Of a stretch of DNA of 64,000 nucleotides, positions 27,678-37,530 are shown piece after piece. The position numbers and the translations under genes were made by a program. Positions within the stretch are counted from its first letter, which is position 1. Every line of letters begins with the position of its first letter. This DNA comes from Candidatus Anammoxibacter sp. (lineage in GTDB: Bacteria; Planctomycetota; Brocadiia; Brocadiales; Anammoxibacteraceae). Where the stretch lies: assembly GCA_021777055.1 (NCBI GenBank), contig JAIQZO010000056.1, positions 1 through 64,000 on the forward strand, in the 5' to 3' direction. Below the pieces are notes generated by a model. That model saw only the letters and a list, made by a program, of their open reading frames with translations. It was not told the DNA's origin and searched no databases.

Positions 27678-28410
27678 ACAAAGTAACGTCCACATGCTCA
27701 ACCGGATTGTCTTTTTTTTTGAGCCCTAATACGCCACAAACTATAACATAAGCCGAAAGACTTATGGATAATGCCAGTCTGGGGTTTATAACAAATAAGA
27801 CAACGGCACCCAGCATCTCTAAACTGAAAGGAAAGACCCCCTGTTTTATACTTATCTTTGACATAATGTTTAAGAATTTCAATCTGCTGACCATGAATAA
27901 ACCTAACACAAATGTAACAGGTAGTATAAACCCCAAAACAGTATTTATGCCAAAATTTATACTCAGATAACTGTGAAGCAGAACAAGGTGTGCCAATGTA
28001 CCACCAGAGATGGTTGAGGGTAAACCTGTAAAATAGCTATTTGGTTTTTCACTACCGGAACTTTCCGTATTAAACTTTGCCAGGCGCATTGCTGTGCATG
28101 AGAGATAGAAAAAACATATGGGCCAAATAATGAATGGATAGGTATCATTACATACTTGGCCAACTAGAATTGCAGGCGCAACACCAAAAACTACAATATC
28201 TATAATTGAATCCAATTGTGTACCAAAATTGCTACTTGTTTTTGTCATGCGTGCCAGTTTGCCATCCAGTGTATCACATATCATCGATATTATGATCAGC
28301 CATGCAGCCATGTCATAATTTCCTCTTATTGCACTTAAAATGCAAACAAAACCACAGCAAAGACTTACCATGCTGGCAGTTACAGGTGCTAAATTTCTGA
28401 TTTTCAACAA
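27667..28410 (-). CDS. pssA: CDP-diacylglycerol-serine O-phosphatidyltransferase
   Basis: The 247-residue membrane enzyme has the CDP-alcohol phosphotransferase motif: CDTLDGKLAR, then FGTQLDSIID. About eight hydrophobic segments follow. It makes phosphatidylserine, the precursor of phosphatidylethanolamine. The other possibility in the family is a phosphatidylglycerophosphate synthase, but the motif spacing and length fit PssA. No decarboxylase is adjacent. Confidence 0.85.
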   Translation of the reverse strand: MLKIRNLAPVTASMVSLCCGFVCILSAIRGNYDMAAWLIIISMICDTLDGKLARMTKTSSNFGTQLDSIIDIVVFGVAPAILVGQVCNDTYPFIIWPICFFYLSCTAMRLAKFNTESSGSEKPNSYFTGLPSTISGGTLAHLVLLHSYLSINFGINTVLGFILPVTFVLGLFMVSRLKFLNIMSKISIKQGVFPFSLEMLGAVVLFVINPRLALSISLSAYVIVCGVLGLKKKDNPVEHVDVTLSNL

Positions 28411-29065
28411 ACACGCTCCATAAAAAAATATACACGCAATTAATGGTACAAATAGTCAATTATAAATATAATTTCCTTGAAGTGCAAGATTAAATATAGA
28501 AGATAAATTTAATGGGCTGAAGTAGCCAAAACTATTGACAGGAAAAAGTTTAATTTACGAGAGTAGGGAAGTAAATTAAATGTGCGGATGATACTTCGTT
28601 AAGGAACGTGCATGTAATAATTTATACATGTAACACTAGCAATTTGAACAAATCTGACGTAAATCTGCGCATTACATGCACAATCTATTACAGGCTCGCA
28701 CCTAAAGGCCTGTTTGCAAAGACTATATACAGGATTTATTTATTGCGGTTAGTCATTAATAGCTTAATGTAGCAGACGTACCAATATATGATACATTCAC
28801 CTCTTCGCTCACGGCCATCAATGTATGTTTTTTTCCTTGACATAAACACCCGCATTTGATACGCTTTTCCTTTGTTTTTTGGTTTCATATGCTTAAATAG
28901 CCAGCATCTTTATTATTAAATACGATGAAAGGAGGTGGCAATAGTTTTTACCATAGATTAAAGTGCCGTTTTGTATGGACTTTGATTAATAGTACAGTAT
29001 GTATGTTATCAATAAATAATAAAGAATTAATTATTAATATGATTTAAAGGTATAGGAGATTTTTT
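28411..29065. other. Intergenic upstream of the aquaporin
   Basis: No gene is seen. GTGCATGTAAT (28608-28618) and its perfect complement (28671-28681) flank 52 bases. A GGAGGTG site near 28931 is not followed by a useful start, and only a 40-codon coincidental frame passes it. Confidence 0.45.
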
Positions 29066-29755
29066 ATGGATGCGTATAGAAGATATGTATCAGAGTTTTT
29101 AGGAACGTTTGCCCTGATATTCATAGGATCGGGTAGTGTATGTGCTGATTATTATTTAACACAGGCAGGATCTCCAGGGTTTGGACTACTTGGTATTGCT
29201 ATTGCTTTTGGTTTTGTTGTTGTTGCCGTAGCGTATTCACTTGGTTATATTTCCGGTGCACATATAAACCCGGCCGTTACCGTTTCAATGGTGGTATCTA
29301 ATAGAATGGATGCACAAACCGGATTTATGTATATTGTTTCACAGTTAAGTGGAGCAGCAGTTGGTGGATACTTGCTTAAGATGTTGTTTCCTGCAGCTAT
29401 GGCTGTAAACCTCGGAACGTGCGATCTTGGTGGTGGTGTATCAATAATGCAGGCGCTTATTATGGAAGCGATCATTACATTTATTCTGGTTTTTGTTGTA
29501 TACGCAACCGTTATAGATAAAAGAGCAACTCCTGCTCTTGCCGGATTAGCAATTGGATTAGTTGTGCTTTTTGGTGTTATGGTTGGTGGAACAATTAGTG
29601 GCGGATCAATGAATCCTGCCCGTGTATTTGGCCCTGCTTTAGCTTCTGGACATTTCATTAATCACTATGTCTGGTGGTTAGGTCCTATTGCTGGTGGTGT
29701 TATGGCCGGATTGGTGTATGAAAACTTTTTTGCAGAAAAAGACAAAAAGAAATAA
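29066..29755 (+). CDS. Aquaporin / MIP-family channel
   Basis: The 229-residue protein has six membrane segments and both NPA boxes: INPAVTVS near residue 71 and MNPARVFGP near 184. It passes water or small neutral solutes. Length and the AxGxFxL-type N-terminus (EFLGTFALIFIGSGS) suit the AqpZ/AqpN branch; the residues do not allow a firm choice between water and glycerol selectivity. TAGGAGA precedes the ATG. A strong terminator follows. Confidence 0.93.
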   Translation: MDAYRRYVSEFLGTFALIFIGSGSVCADYYLTQAGSPGFGLLGIAIAFGFVVVAVAYSLGYISGAHINPAVTVSMVVSNRMDAQTGFMYIVSQLSGAAVGGYLLKMLFPAAMAVNLGTCDLGGGVSIMQALIMEAIITFILVFVVYATVIDKRATPALAGLAIGLVVLFGVMVGGTISGGSMNPARVFGPALASGHFINHYVWWLGPIAGGVMAGLVYENFFAEKDKKK

Positions 29756-29798
29756 CTACGATTATTTGTTTCTTAAGATTTTTATGATGTAAATTATA

Positions 29799-29840
29799 AG
29801 CAGGGTTAACATCAAACAATGTTAACCCTGCTTTTTTTTT
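29799..29840 (+). terminator. Intrinsic terminator after the aquaporin gene
   Basis: A perfect 14-bp stem (AGCAGGGTTAACAT, loop CAAACA) is followed by nine T. It separates the aquaporin gene from obg. Confidence 0.95.
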
Positions 29841-29866
29841 CAATTTTAGGATTTCTTGACTTACTT

Positions 29867-30865
29867 ATGTTTTTAGATGAAGCTGTTATATATGTTAAGG
29901 GTGGTGACGGAGGAAATGGGTGCGTCAGTTTCCGGCGTGAAAAATACATACCCAAAGGTGGACCAAATGGTGGCAAAGGTGGAAATGGCGGGAGCGTAAT
30001 CCTTCGTGTCAGTGAAGAAAAAGACACTCTTATGGATCTGTCATCAAGAATGGAGTATGTGGCAGAGAATGGGAGGCCCGGAAGTGGTGATAATAAAACC
30101 GGCAAAAGTGGGGAAGATCTTGTAATCGATATACCAACCGGAACTATGGTCAAGGACAAAAAGACTGGTTGTATTTTAAAAGATTTTACTATTGATGGCG
30201 ACTCGTTGATTATTGCAAAAGGCGGACGTGGCGGGCATGGAAACAAACATTACGCCACATCAATCAACCGTACCCCTAGAATTGCACAGGATGGAACACC
30301 CGGGGCAGAACGGTTAATAAAACTTGAGTTAAAACTAATTGCGGATGCAGGTCTTGTAGGATTGCCGAATGCAGGAAAATCAACATTACTTTCCAGGATG
30401 TCATCCGTGCATCCCAAAATAGGTAATTATCCGTTTACAACCCGATACCCTCAGCTAGGAGTTGTTGATCTTGACGATTTTTCGCGGTTTGTTGTTGCTG
30501 ATATTCCAGGCTTAATCGAGGGAGCACATAATGGAACCGGTTTAGGCGACGAATTTCTCCGACACATAGAAAGGACAAAGATACTTGTACATTTGCTTGA
30601 TATTGCACCTATTGACAATACAGATCCGATCAATTCATATTTTACCATTAGAAAGGAATTAAACCTTTTTAATCCAAAACTTAGTGAAAAGCCAGAGATT
30701 GTTGTAGTAAATAAGATTGACCTGCTTGATGAAACAACCGGCAAGGAGAGATTAACGGAAATAGAAGAAAGGTTGTCAAAAAAAATATATCCTATCTCTG
30801 CTGTAACTGGCAAAAATATATCACAATTAATAAACGTAATTAAACACTCTCTCTCTGAGATATAA
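29867..30865 (+). CDS. obg: GTPase Obg
   Basis: The 332-residue protein has the glycine-rich Obg fold (about 1-155, GGDGGNGCVSFRREKYIPKG), then a G domain with GLPNAGKSTLLSR, DIPGLIEGA and NKIDL. It is a 50S-linked GTPase used in ribosome maturation. The ATG at 29867 gives the conserved MFLDEAVIYV start; an upstream start inside the terminator is rejected. The C-terminal OCT domain is absent, as in many short Obg proteins. Confidence 0.95.
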   Translation: MFLDEAVIYVKGGDGGNGCVSFRREKYIPKGGPNGGKGGNGGSVILRVSEEKDTLMDLSSRMEYVAENGRPGSGDNKTGKSGEDLVIDIPTGTMVKDKKTGCILKDFTIDGDSLIIAKGGRGGHGNKHYATSINRTPRIAQDGTPGAERLIKLELKLIADAGLVGLPNAGKSTLLSRMSSVHPKIGNYPFTTRYPQLGVVDLDDFSRFVVADIPGLIEGAHNGTGLGDEFLRHIERTKILVHLLDIAPIDNTDPINSYFTIRKELNLFNPKLSEKPEIVVVNKIDLLDETTGKERLTEIEERLSKKIYPISAVTGKNISQLINVIKHSLSEI

Positions 30866-30920
30866 AGAAGCAAAATCTCTCTTTTTCATTTCCGGTACAA
30901 ACCCTTAAAGCTTTACAATA

Positions 30921-31679
30921 GTGACGATCAAGATACTTGCCGTAGATATAGGCAATACAAACATAAGCATAGGACTTTTTGACAACGGAACCATTGTTAA
31001 CCATTCCAGGATTGCAGTTTCCCACTTAAATCAAAAAGAAGATCTGCCAGAAACATGGTGGAAGGATTTAGATTTTACCAGGATAAAAGATGTTGTGACT
31101 GCATCGGTAAACCCTGAAGCAGAATCACTGTTTTCTAATTGGTTGAAGAATAAATACAATAAGAAACCTATTGCGATTGGAATAGATGTACAACCCCATA
31201 TTACCATGAAGGTTGATAACTATGAAACGGTTGGAATAGACCGTATATTAAATGTTATTGCAGGTTACCAACTTATGGGCAGGGGTACAATTGTTATAGA
31301 TTTAGGAACTGCAATCACATTTGATATTGTTTCTGATTCCGGAGACTTTATTGGAGGCGTAATATCTCCTGGAACCAATATGTGTTCCAAGGCATTGAAC
31401 GAACAGACCAGTAAACTACCATATGTGCCCATTAAAAGAGTAGAAAAAGCTTTGGGAAAGGATACACATTCTGCTATTTTGTCTGGTATTTATTGGGGAA
31501 CCATCGGATCTATCAATAAAATAGTTGAGGTGTTATCAAATGAAATCAATTTTAAACCGGCAGTTATTGCTACAGGAGGGGGGGCAGTGCTGTTTGCGGA
31601 GCATATAAAGGGACTAGAAAAGACATTCCCGTTATTAACTCTCGAAGGAATAAAGATAGTGTATGACAAAATTAATTAA
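30921..31679 (+). CDS. coaX: Type III pantothenate kinase CoaX
   Basis: The 252-residue enzyme phosphorylates pantothenate, the first step to coenzyme A. It has the ASKHA phosphate motifs DIGNTNISIGLF, VGIDRILNV and DLGTAITFD. It starts with GTG. It follows obg by 55 bases and may share its transcript. Its stop overlaps the convergent TPR gene by four bases. Confidence 0.94.
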   Translation: MTIKILAVDIGNTNISIGLFDNGTIVNHSRIAVSHLNQKEDLPETWWKDLDFTRIKDVVTASVNPEAESLFSNWLKNKYNKKPIAIGIDVQPHITMKVDNYETVGIDRILNVIAGYQLMGRGTIVIDLGTAITFDIVSDSGDFIGGVISPGTNMCSKALNEQTSKLPYVPIKRVEKALGKDTHSAILSGIYWGTIGSINKIVEVLSNEINFKPAVIATGGGAVLFAEHIKGLEKTFPLLTLEGIKIVYDKIN

Positions 31680-32134
31680 ACAATAATACCCTCACTCTTT
31701 TTTCGTAAAACTTCCATAAGGTCCTTATACCGCTTGTCATCCCTGAGGTTATTTATATCACTATCGCCTTCAATTTGTTCTATATCATCATATCCCAGAT
31801 CTATTGCCTTTTCTAATGCAGAAATTGCCAAACTGATCTCATGGGTTAAAGAATAACTACACGCCAAATTATAAATAATAACAGAGTCTTCAGGCCTTAA
31901 TTTTGCAAGTTTTTTGTCAACCTCAAGCCCTTCCTGGTACATCCCTTTTGTTGTATAAGCGTTTCCTAAGTAGTTGAGGCACTCCACTAAATAAGGATTC
32001 TTTTTTAGAACCCCTTCATAAAAGTCTATGTTGAAATCTTCCCCTTTTTTCTTAAAAACAGGATTACTTATTCTAAATTTATAATTTGGCAGTGAAGCAG
32101 ATATCTCATCGTCCCCATACCTTTTAATCCCCAT
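31676..32134 (-). CDS. Small TPR-repeat protein
   Basis: The 152-residue protein has three tetratricopeptide-like units (about 37-140, containing LNYLGNAYTTKGMYQEGLE, YNLACSYSLTHEISLAI, ALEKAIDLGYDDIEQIE). These act as protein-protein adaptors. It has no export signal. The partner is unknown. It stands alone between two plus-strand genes. Confidence 0.8.
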   Translation of the reverse strand: MGIKRYGDDEISASLPNYKFRISNPVFKKKGEDFNIDFYEGVLKKNPYLVECLNYLGNAYTTKGMYQEGLEVDKKLAKLRPEDSVIIYNLACSYSLTHEISLAISALEKAIDLGYDDIEQIEGDSDINNLRDDKRYKDLMEVLRKKSEGIIV

Positions 32135-32341
32135 TTACACATACCTCCATAATCGGCTGTAATTTAGATATAATTGGCAATTTTACATTTGCAAAATATA
32201 TATGTCAAGCTATATGCTTTTTGGTATAATATTTTTTAAGCAAAAGCATCTATATATCAACAAAATTGTTTGCGAACAAGACCATTTATTCGTCCAAGTA
32301 TGTAAGTACAACAAATTATTAAGATCAGAAAAGGAGAAAAA

Positions 32342-33721
32342 ATGTTAATCTATAACAAAATGAGGAGATCATTGGAACCGGAAGACCACAAATTTGTTTT
32401 CCAGGACGTTAAAGAACCTAACCTTTTTAGAGAAACATTTTCATACGATCAAATCCCAAAAATCCCATTTAACTATAGACAGAATCCCATGGAGATCCCA
32501 GAAGAGATCTGGATCACCGATACCACATTTCGTGATGGACAACAATCAAGACCCCCTTATACTGTTCAGCAAATTGTTGATCTTTATGAAATGATGCATA
32601 AGCTAAGCGGACAACTGGGAATAATAAGGCAGTCTGAATTCTTTTTATACACGGATAAGGACAAAGAAGCCCTTAGAAAGTGTATGGAGAAGGGGTATAA
32701 ATATCCGGAAATCACAGGATGGATAAGAGCGATTAAAAAAGATTTTAAATTAGTTAAAGATATGGGTTTAAAGGAGACCGGTATCTTAACGTCAGTTTCA
32801 GACTACCATATATTCCTTAAACTAAAAAAGACACGGAAACAAGCATTGGAAGGATATTTGGACATTGTTAAGGCTGCACTTGATGAAGGTATTATTCCAC
32901 GGTGCCACTTTGAAGATATTACACGCGCAGATATCTACGGATTTGTAATTCCATTTGCACAGGAACTGATGAAGCTGTCCCTAGAGTATAAAATCCCCAT
33001 AAAGATAAGAGCATGTGATACAATGGGAGTCGCGGTTAGTTATCCGGGTGCCGCCCTGCCTAGAAGTGTTTCAGGTATTATCTACGGATTAACACATTTT
33101 GCAGCTGTACCGCCGGAATGGCTGGAGTGGCACGGCCATAATGATTTTTACAAAGCTGTTAGTAATGCCACCACAGCCTGGTTATATGGAAGCTGTGTGG
33201 TGAACGGAACACTTTTGGGACTTGGTGAACGGACAGGGAATACACCCATTGAAGCCCTTGTTATAGAATATATTGCGTTAAGGGGCAACGATGAACTACT
33301 GGATACTACCGTTATTACAGATATTGGGAACTATTACAGGGAGAAGATAGGATACACTATACCAAATAATCAACCGTTTCTTGGTACGGACTTTAATGTA
33401 ACCAGGGCAGGTATTCATGCAGACGGGATATTAAAGAATGAAGAGATTTATAATATTTTTAATACTGACAAACTGCTGAAACGGCCCATGGGCGTTGCAA
33501 TTACAGATAAATCGGGTATTGCGGGAATTGCACAATGGGTAAATGGGCATTATAACCTTAGCAAAGATAAACAACTTGGAAAAGGACATCCCGGAATTTT
33601 AAAGATAAAAGAGTGGGTAGATAAAGAGTACGAAAACGACAGGACCACATCCATTTCAGATACAGAGCTGGAGAAACAGGCAAGGATTCACCTCTCTGAG
33701 CTTTTTTGGAAAACTGATTGA
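32342..33721 (+). CDS. Re-citrate-synthase-like enzyme (isopropylmalate/homocitrate synthase family)
   Basis: The 459-residue protein has the DRE-TIM family motifs DTTFRDGQQ (60-68) and HGHND (264-268), a manganese/zinc-dependent acyl-CoA aldol site. It lacks the C-terminal regulatory domain of leucine-pathway LeuA. Its N-terminal extension and the segments ITGWIRAIKKDF, ILTSVSDYHIF and GNTPIEALVIEY resemble the Re-stereospecific citrate synthases of clostridia and Syntrophus, which are often annotated as isopropylmalate synthase. The next genes are sucC, sucD and 2-oxoacid oxidoreductase subunits, so a role at the citrate step of the TCA pathway is likely. GGAG lies before the ATG. Homocitrate synthase is the alternative. 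Confidence 0.72.
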   Translation: MLIYNKMRRSLEPEDHKFVFQDVKEPNLFRETFSYDQIPKIPFNYRQNPMEIPEEIWITDTTFRDGQQSRPPYTVQQIVDLYEMMHKLSGQLGIIRQSEFFLYTDKDKEALRKCMEKGYKYPEITGWIRAIKKDFKLVKDMGLKETGILTSVSDYHIFLKLKKTRKQALEGYLDIVKAALDEGIIPRCHFEDITRADIYGFVIPFAQELMKLSLEYKIPIKIRACDTMGVAVSYPGAALPRSVSGIIYGLTHFAAVPPEWLEWHGHNDFYKAVSNATTAWLYGSCVVNGTLLGLGERTGNTPIEALVIEYIALRGNDELLDTTVITDIGNYYREKIGYTIPNNQPFLGTDFNVTRAGIHADGILKNEEIYNIFNTDKLLKRPMGVAITDKSGIAGIAQWVNGHYNLSKDKQLGKGHPGILKIKEWVDKEYENDRTTSISDTELEKQARIHLSELFWKTD

Positions 33722-33729
33722 TAAATTAG

Positions 33730-33749
33730 CGCCTACGGCGGACTTTTTT
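33730..33749 (+). terminator. Weak intrinsic terminator after the synthase gene
   Basis: CGCC-TAC-GGCG is followed by GAC and six T. The stem is short, so read-through into the palindromic region is possible. Confidence 0.45.
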
Positions 33750-33840
33750 GCTTTTAAAATCTTAATCCAAATTCATAATTTTAATTTTAATCCAGACATA
33801 ACGATTACGATTATGAGCATAGCTCGTTCTTTGGCTCTTA

Positions 33841-34035
33841 AATGGGCTGATATACCAGCCCAGGGCAGCGCCCCTTTGGACAAGAATAAAAAAAATATTG
33901 CCCTGTAAGGGCATAACATAACATTAACTATGCATCTGTAAAATAAGTTGCCCCATCAGGAAGCAACTTAATGGTTACCGTGTGCCTGCCCAGGGCTCTA
34001 CCCTGGGCAGGCATGTGTAACCCCGTCAGGGTACT
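33841..34035. repeat. Palindrome-rich intergenic element
   Basis: Several hairpins stand in a row: GGCTG/CAGCC (33845-33859), GGGC-AGC-GCCC, GCCCT-GTA-AGGGC (33900-33912), GTTGC/GCAAC, a perfect 13-bp stem TGCCTGCCCAGGG/CCCTGGGCAGGCA (33983-33995 and 34001-34013) and ACCC/GGGT. GC-rich against AT-rich surroundings. It looks like a REP-type or structured mobile intergenic element. Confidence 0.65.
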
Positions 34036-34164
34036 TTGCATACCTTTTAATTTTTCTATTTTTAGTTAACTGTAAATTTATAATCTTAATCCACACACTG
34101 CGATTAGGATTAAGACTATAGTAGTTTCTGGTGGACAATGCCAACCCTACATTATTAATAAAAA

Positions 34165-35331
34165 GTGAAAATAAGTGAATATCAGGCAAAGACTATCTTG
34201 TCAAAGTACGGTATACCTGTTCCGCAAGGAAACATTGCCCGTTCTCAGGATGAAGCAGTAAAAGTGTTTCACCATATAGGAAGGAAACCCTGTGTTGTAA
34301 AAGCACAAATTCTAACGGGCGGAAGAGGCAAAGGCGGAGGTATCAAGTTCGCGAGGAGTGAGCAAGAGGTGCAGGATGCATCTTCTCAACTGTTGGGATC
34401 AACAATCTCAACCTCTCAATCCGGCATGGCAGGTATGGAAGTTCGTAAGCTCCTGGTAGAAGAAGCAATTAATATAGACAGGGAGATTTACCTGGCTATA
34501 ATTTTAGATCGCCGTTCGGAATCTCCCATGCTGATCATCTCTACTGAAGGCGGTATGGAGATCGAAGAGATCTCTGCAAAGTTCCCGGAAAAGATATTAA
34601 AAGAGAGGATAGAACCCCTTTTTGGGATACATAAGTTCCAAATCCGCCGTATTGCACAAGCATTGAATATAGACCATGCCATGCTTTCCGCTTTTAGTTC
34701 CCTTTTGTCTGGATTGTTTAATGCCTTTTCTGAGAATGATTGCTTATTACTTGAAATAAATCCTTTGATAATAACAGGAAATAGAGAATTTTGTGCAGTT
34801 GATGCAAAAATAAATATTGACGATAACGCCCTCTATCGTCACGAAGAGATTGCGAAATGGCGGGAATTTGAAAAACATGAAGAGCTGGAAGCAAAAGCAT
34901 CTGAGTTTGGATTTAGTTATATAAGCCTTGACGGTAATATTGGTTGTATGGTAAACGGTGCAGGGTTGGCAATGGCAACGATGGATATAATAAAATTGTA
35001 CGGAATGACGCCAGCCAATTTTCTTGATGTGGGAGGTAATGCCACGGTTGAAAAGGTCAAGCACGCATTTAATTTAATTCTTTCTGACCCAAAAGTTAAG
35101 GGTGTCCTTGTAAATATTTTTGGTGGTATTATGAAATGTGATACTATTGCAACTGGAATAACAGAGGCCGTGAGCAACATAAATATTGATATTCCGCTCG
35201 TTGTTCGATTAGAAGGTACAAATAAGGATTTGGCAAAGAAAATTCTAGATGATTCAGGTTTAGAGATAATTTCTGCCGACGGGATGCAGGATGCTGCAGA
35301 AAAAATTGTTATGGAAGTCAAAAAACAGTAA
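34165..35331 (+). CDS. sucC: Succinyl-CoA synthetase beta subunit
   Basis: The 388-residue ATP-grasp subunit starts with [17 protein letters not shown], has the grasp segment [15 protein letters not shown], and in the C-terminal half [14 protein letters not shown] and FLDVGGNAT. With SucD it interconverts succinyl-CoA and succinate with nucleotide phosphorylation. GTG start. The alpha gene begins two bases after its stop. Confidence 0.96.
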   Translation: MKISEYQAKTILSKYGIPVPQGNIARSQDEAVKVFHHIGRKPCVVKAQILTGGRGKGGGIKFARSEQEVQDASSQLLGSTISTSQSGMAGMEVRKLLVEEAINIDREIYLAIILDRRSESPMLIISTEGGMEIEEISAKFPEKILKERIEPLFGIHKFQIRRIAQALNIDHAMLSAFSSLLSGLFNAFSENDCLLLEINPLIITGNREFCAVDAKINIDDNALYRHEEIAKWREFEKHEELEAKASEFGFSYISLDGNIGCMVNGAGLAMATMDIIKLYGMTPANFLDVGGNATVEKVKHAFNLILSDPKVKGVLVNIFGGIMKCDTIATGITEAVSNINIDIPLVVRLEGTNKDLAKKILDDSGLEIISADGMQDAAEKIVMEVKKQ

Positions 35332-35332
35332 C

Positions 35333-36217
35333 GTGGGAATATTAATAGATAAAAATTCACGGGTAGTATGCCAGGGAATCACCGGTAGTGCAGGCAGTTT
35401 TCACACCAGGCTCATGATCGAGTACGGGACAAATATTGTTGCCGGGGTAACACCTGGCAAGAAATGCGATACACATCAAAATGTTCCTCTCTTTACCTCT
35501 GTTTCTGAAGCGGAAAGGAATACCGGTGCGAACATTTCAATAATCTTTGTTCCAGCCGTCTCAGCAAAAGATGCTGTATTTGAAGCGGCAGAAGCAGGAA
35601 TAGAGTTAATTGTCTGTATAACAGAAGGAATGCCTGTTTCAGACCTGGTAAAGATAAAAAAATATTTTGCCTTACTGTCTGCGGCAACAGGAAAGGCAAC
35701 GAAATTAATAGGCCCCAACTGCCCGGGGATAATAACACCCGAAGAGTCAAAGGTTGGTATTATGCCTGGCTATATACATAAAAAGGGAAACATCGGCATC
35801 GTATCACGAAGCGGCACCCTCACGTACGAAGCAGTACATCAGCTTACGAATAACAATTTAGGGCAGTCAACATGCATTGGAATAGGTGGTGACCAGATCA
35901 TTGGTACATCATTTACCGATGTACTTAAATTGTTTGAAGATGATAATGATACCGATCTGGTTGTCCTTATTGGAGAAATCGGCGGATCGGCAGAAGAAGA
36001 GGCCGCAGAGTTTATAAAAAACAGTATGACAAAACCGGTTGTAGGGTTTATTGCTGGACGAACAGCACCTAAAGAGAAAAGGATGGGACATGCAGGTGCG
36101 ATTATTTCAGATAACAAAGGTACAGCAAAAGGCAAAATAGACGCATTAAAAGAAGCAGGGGTAATCATGGTTGAAAATCCCGCCAATATAGGCAAAACAG
36201 TACTGAAGATCGTGTAA
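35333..36217 (+). CDS. sucD: Succinyl-CoA synthetase alpha subunit
   Basis: The 294-residue subunit has the CoA-binding start [26 protein letters not shown], and the phosphorylated histidine segment GHAGAI near 240. The GTG at 35333 gives the family's usual N-terminus (GILIDKNSR). Translation is probably coupled to sucC. Downstream are the ferredoxin and KorA-like genes. Confidence 0.95.
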   Translation: MGILIDKNSRVVCQGITGSAGSFHTRLMIEYGTNIVAGVTPGKKCDTHQNVPLFTSVSEAERNTGANISIIFVPAVSAKDAVFEAAEAGIELIVCITEGMPVSDLVKIKKYFALLSAATGKATKLIGPNCPGIITPEESKVGIMPGYIHKKGNIGIVSRSGTLTYEAVHQLTNNNLGQSTCIGIGGDQIIGTSFTDVLKLFEDDNDTDLVVLIGEIGGSAEEEAAEFIKNSMTKPVVGFIAGRTAPKEKRMGHAGAIISDNKGTAKGKIDALKEAGVIMVENPANIGKTVLKIV

Positions 36218-36329
36218 TTTCTAATCACATTGAGTATAGTTAAGGACAAACAAGCTTGTCCATATCATTTTCTTTTCGATTTATATCGTAAATTTTAAAT
36301 CTTAAATTTGGCCGCGACCTCGTCGCAAT

Positions 36330-36536
36330 ATGAATCGTTTGTCAAAAAAAAAGGCTCGTGTGCAAATTAACCATAAGTTTTGTAAGCTTTGCGGGATCTG
36401 TGTTGATTTCTGTCCGGTAAAAAATCTATTAATAACGGACCACAAACTTATAGACTTTGCAAAGTGCACAGGTTGTGGTACATGCGAAAAACGCTGTCCC
36501 GATTTTGCTATAACTATAATAACTTCCAATGAATAA
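36330..36536 (+). CDS. korD: Two-cluster ferredoxin subunit of a 2-oxoacid oxidoreductase
   Basis: The 68-residue protein has two 4Fe-4S motifs, CKLCGICVDFCP and CTGCGTCEKRCP. It is the delta-type subunit that wires 2-oxoacid:ferredoxin oxidoreductases to ferredoxin. Its stop overlaps the korA start by eight bases, so the two are translationally coupled. Confidence 0.88.
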   Translation: MNRLSKKKARVQINHKFCKLCGICVDFCPVKNLLITDHKLIDFAKCTGCGTCEKRCPDFAITIITSNE

Positions 36537-37530
36537 AGATCTGTTACAAGGCAACCAGGCTATTATTCGCGGAGCAGTTGACGCAGGCGTTAATTTCTTT
36601 GCCGGCTATCCAATAACTCCAGCATCAGACATTCTTCATGAATTTATAGAACGCGGAGATATAAAAACTGTACAGATGGAAGACGAAATAGCATCTATAA
36701 ATGCCATTATAGGCGCTTCTCTGGCAGGGGCAAAGGCAATGACCGCAACATCAGGTCCAGGCTTCTCACTAATGCAGGAGAGTATTGGCCTTGCTCATAT
36801 GATGGAGGTGCCTTTTGTCATAGTCAACGTACAAAGGGTTGGTCCCAGCACTGGAATGCCCACAATGCCGGCACAGGGAGATATTTTACAGTGCCGATAC
36901 GGCAGTCACGGAGACTACTTCCCCATTGTTTTTTATCCCAATTCAGTTGAAGAGTTTTATAAATACACAATAAGCGCTTTTAACGCAGCAGAAGAGTCAT
37001 TAAGTCCAGTAATTATTCTTAGCGATGAATACGTTGCACATCTTTACGAAACTGTTTCAGTAAATGATGATTTTGAAATAATTAATAGATTACGACCTCC
37101 ACTGGGAGAATCAAACAGACATTTCACAGGACTGGCACATAGAGGATCTCTTCCTGCAACATCAGATACTACAACTTACAAAGAACTGATTCATCATCTT
37201 TACCTGAAGCAGAAAGAGGTCGCAGCGAAGTATAACTTCTATGAGTATATACAAAACATAGAAAGCGATACGCTGTTGATCTCATACGGAGCATTATCAA
37301 GAGCTACTATTTTATTAAAAACAAAGGTTTCATTGTTTAGACCCATAAGAATGTTTCCCATCATTGACGAGCTAAAACCAATTGCAGCTAAATACAAAAA
37401 TATTATTGTAATGGAAATGAATTGTGGTCAGTACGTTAAAGAGATAGAGTCATTACTGGAAAGAAAGGTAAAATTTGTACCAATACTTGGCGGTAATATT
37501 GATATTGACGAGATAGAATCCTATGTGTAG
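36529..37530 (+). CDS. korA: 2-oxoacid:ferredoxin oxidoreductase alpha subunit
   Basis: The 333-residue subunit begins with GNQAIIRGAVDAGVNFFAGY and PITPASD, followed by MEDEIASINAIIGASLAGAK and TSGPGFSLMQES, the PFOR-family alpha pattern. With the thiamine-binding beta and gamma subunits it would interconvert 2-oxoglutarate and succinyl-CoA. SucCD next door favours 2-oxoglutarate over pyruvate. No beta or gamma gene follows here. Its last codons are copied in the downstream duplication. Confidence 0.88.
   Translation: MNKDLLQGNQAIIRGAVDAGVNFFAGYPITPASDILHEFIERGDIKTVQMEDEIASINAIIGASLAGAKAMTATSGPGFSLMQESIGLAHMMEVPFVIVNVQRVGPSTGMPTMPAQGDILQCRYGSHGDYFPIVFYPNSVEEFYKYTISAFNAAEESLSPVIILSDEYVAHLYETVSVNDDFEIINRLRPPLGESNRHFTGLAHRGSLPATSDTTTYKELIHHLYLKQKEVAAKYNFYEYIQNIESDTLLISYGALSRATILLKTKVSLFRPIRMFPIIDELKPIAAKYKNIIVMEMNCGQYVKEIESLLERKVKFVPILGGNIDIDEIESYV

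Noticed and set aside
28924-29046. Small frame ATGAAAGGAGGTGGC upstream of the aquaporin gene
   Set aside because: The Shine-Dalgarno-like string is inside the frame itself; 40 AT-rich codons without a family.
29819-29866. Longer start for Obg
   Set aside because: It would begin inside the terminator hairpin and add residues not found in Obg; the ATG at 29867 gives the conserved start.
33998-34189. Minus-strand frame of 63 codons in the palindromic region
   Set aside because: It is made by hairpin sequence and overlaps sucC; no start signal or family.
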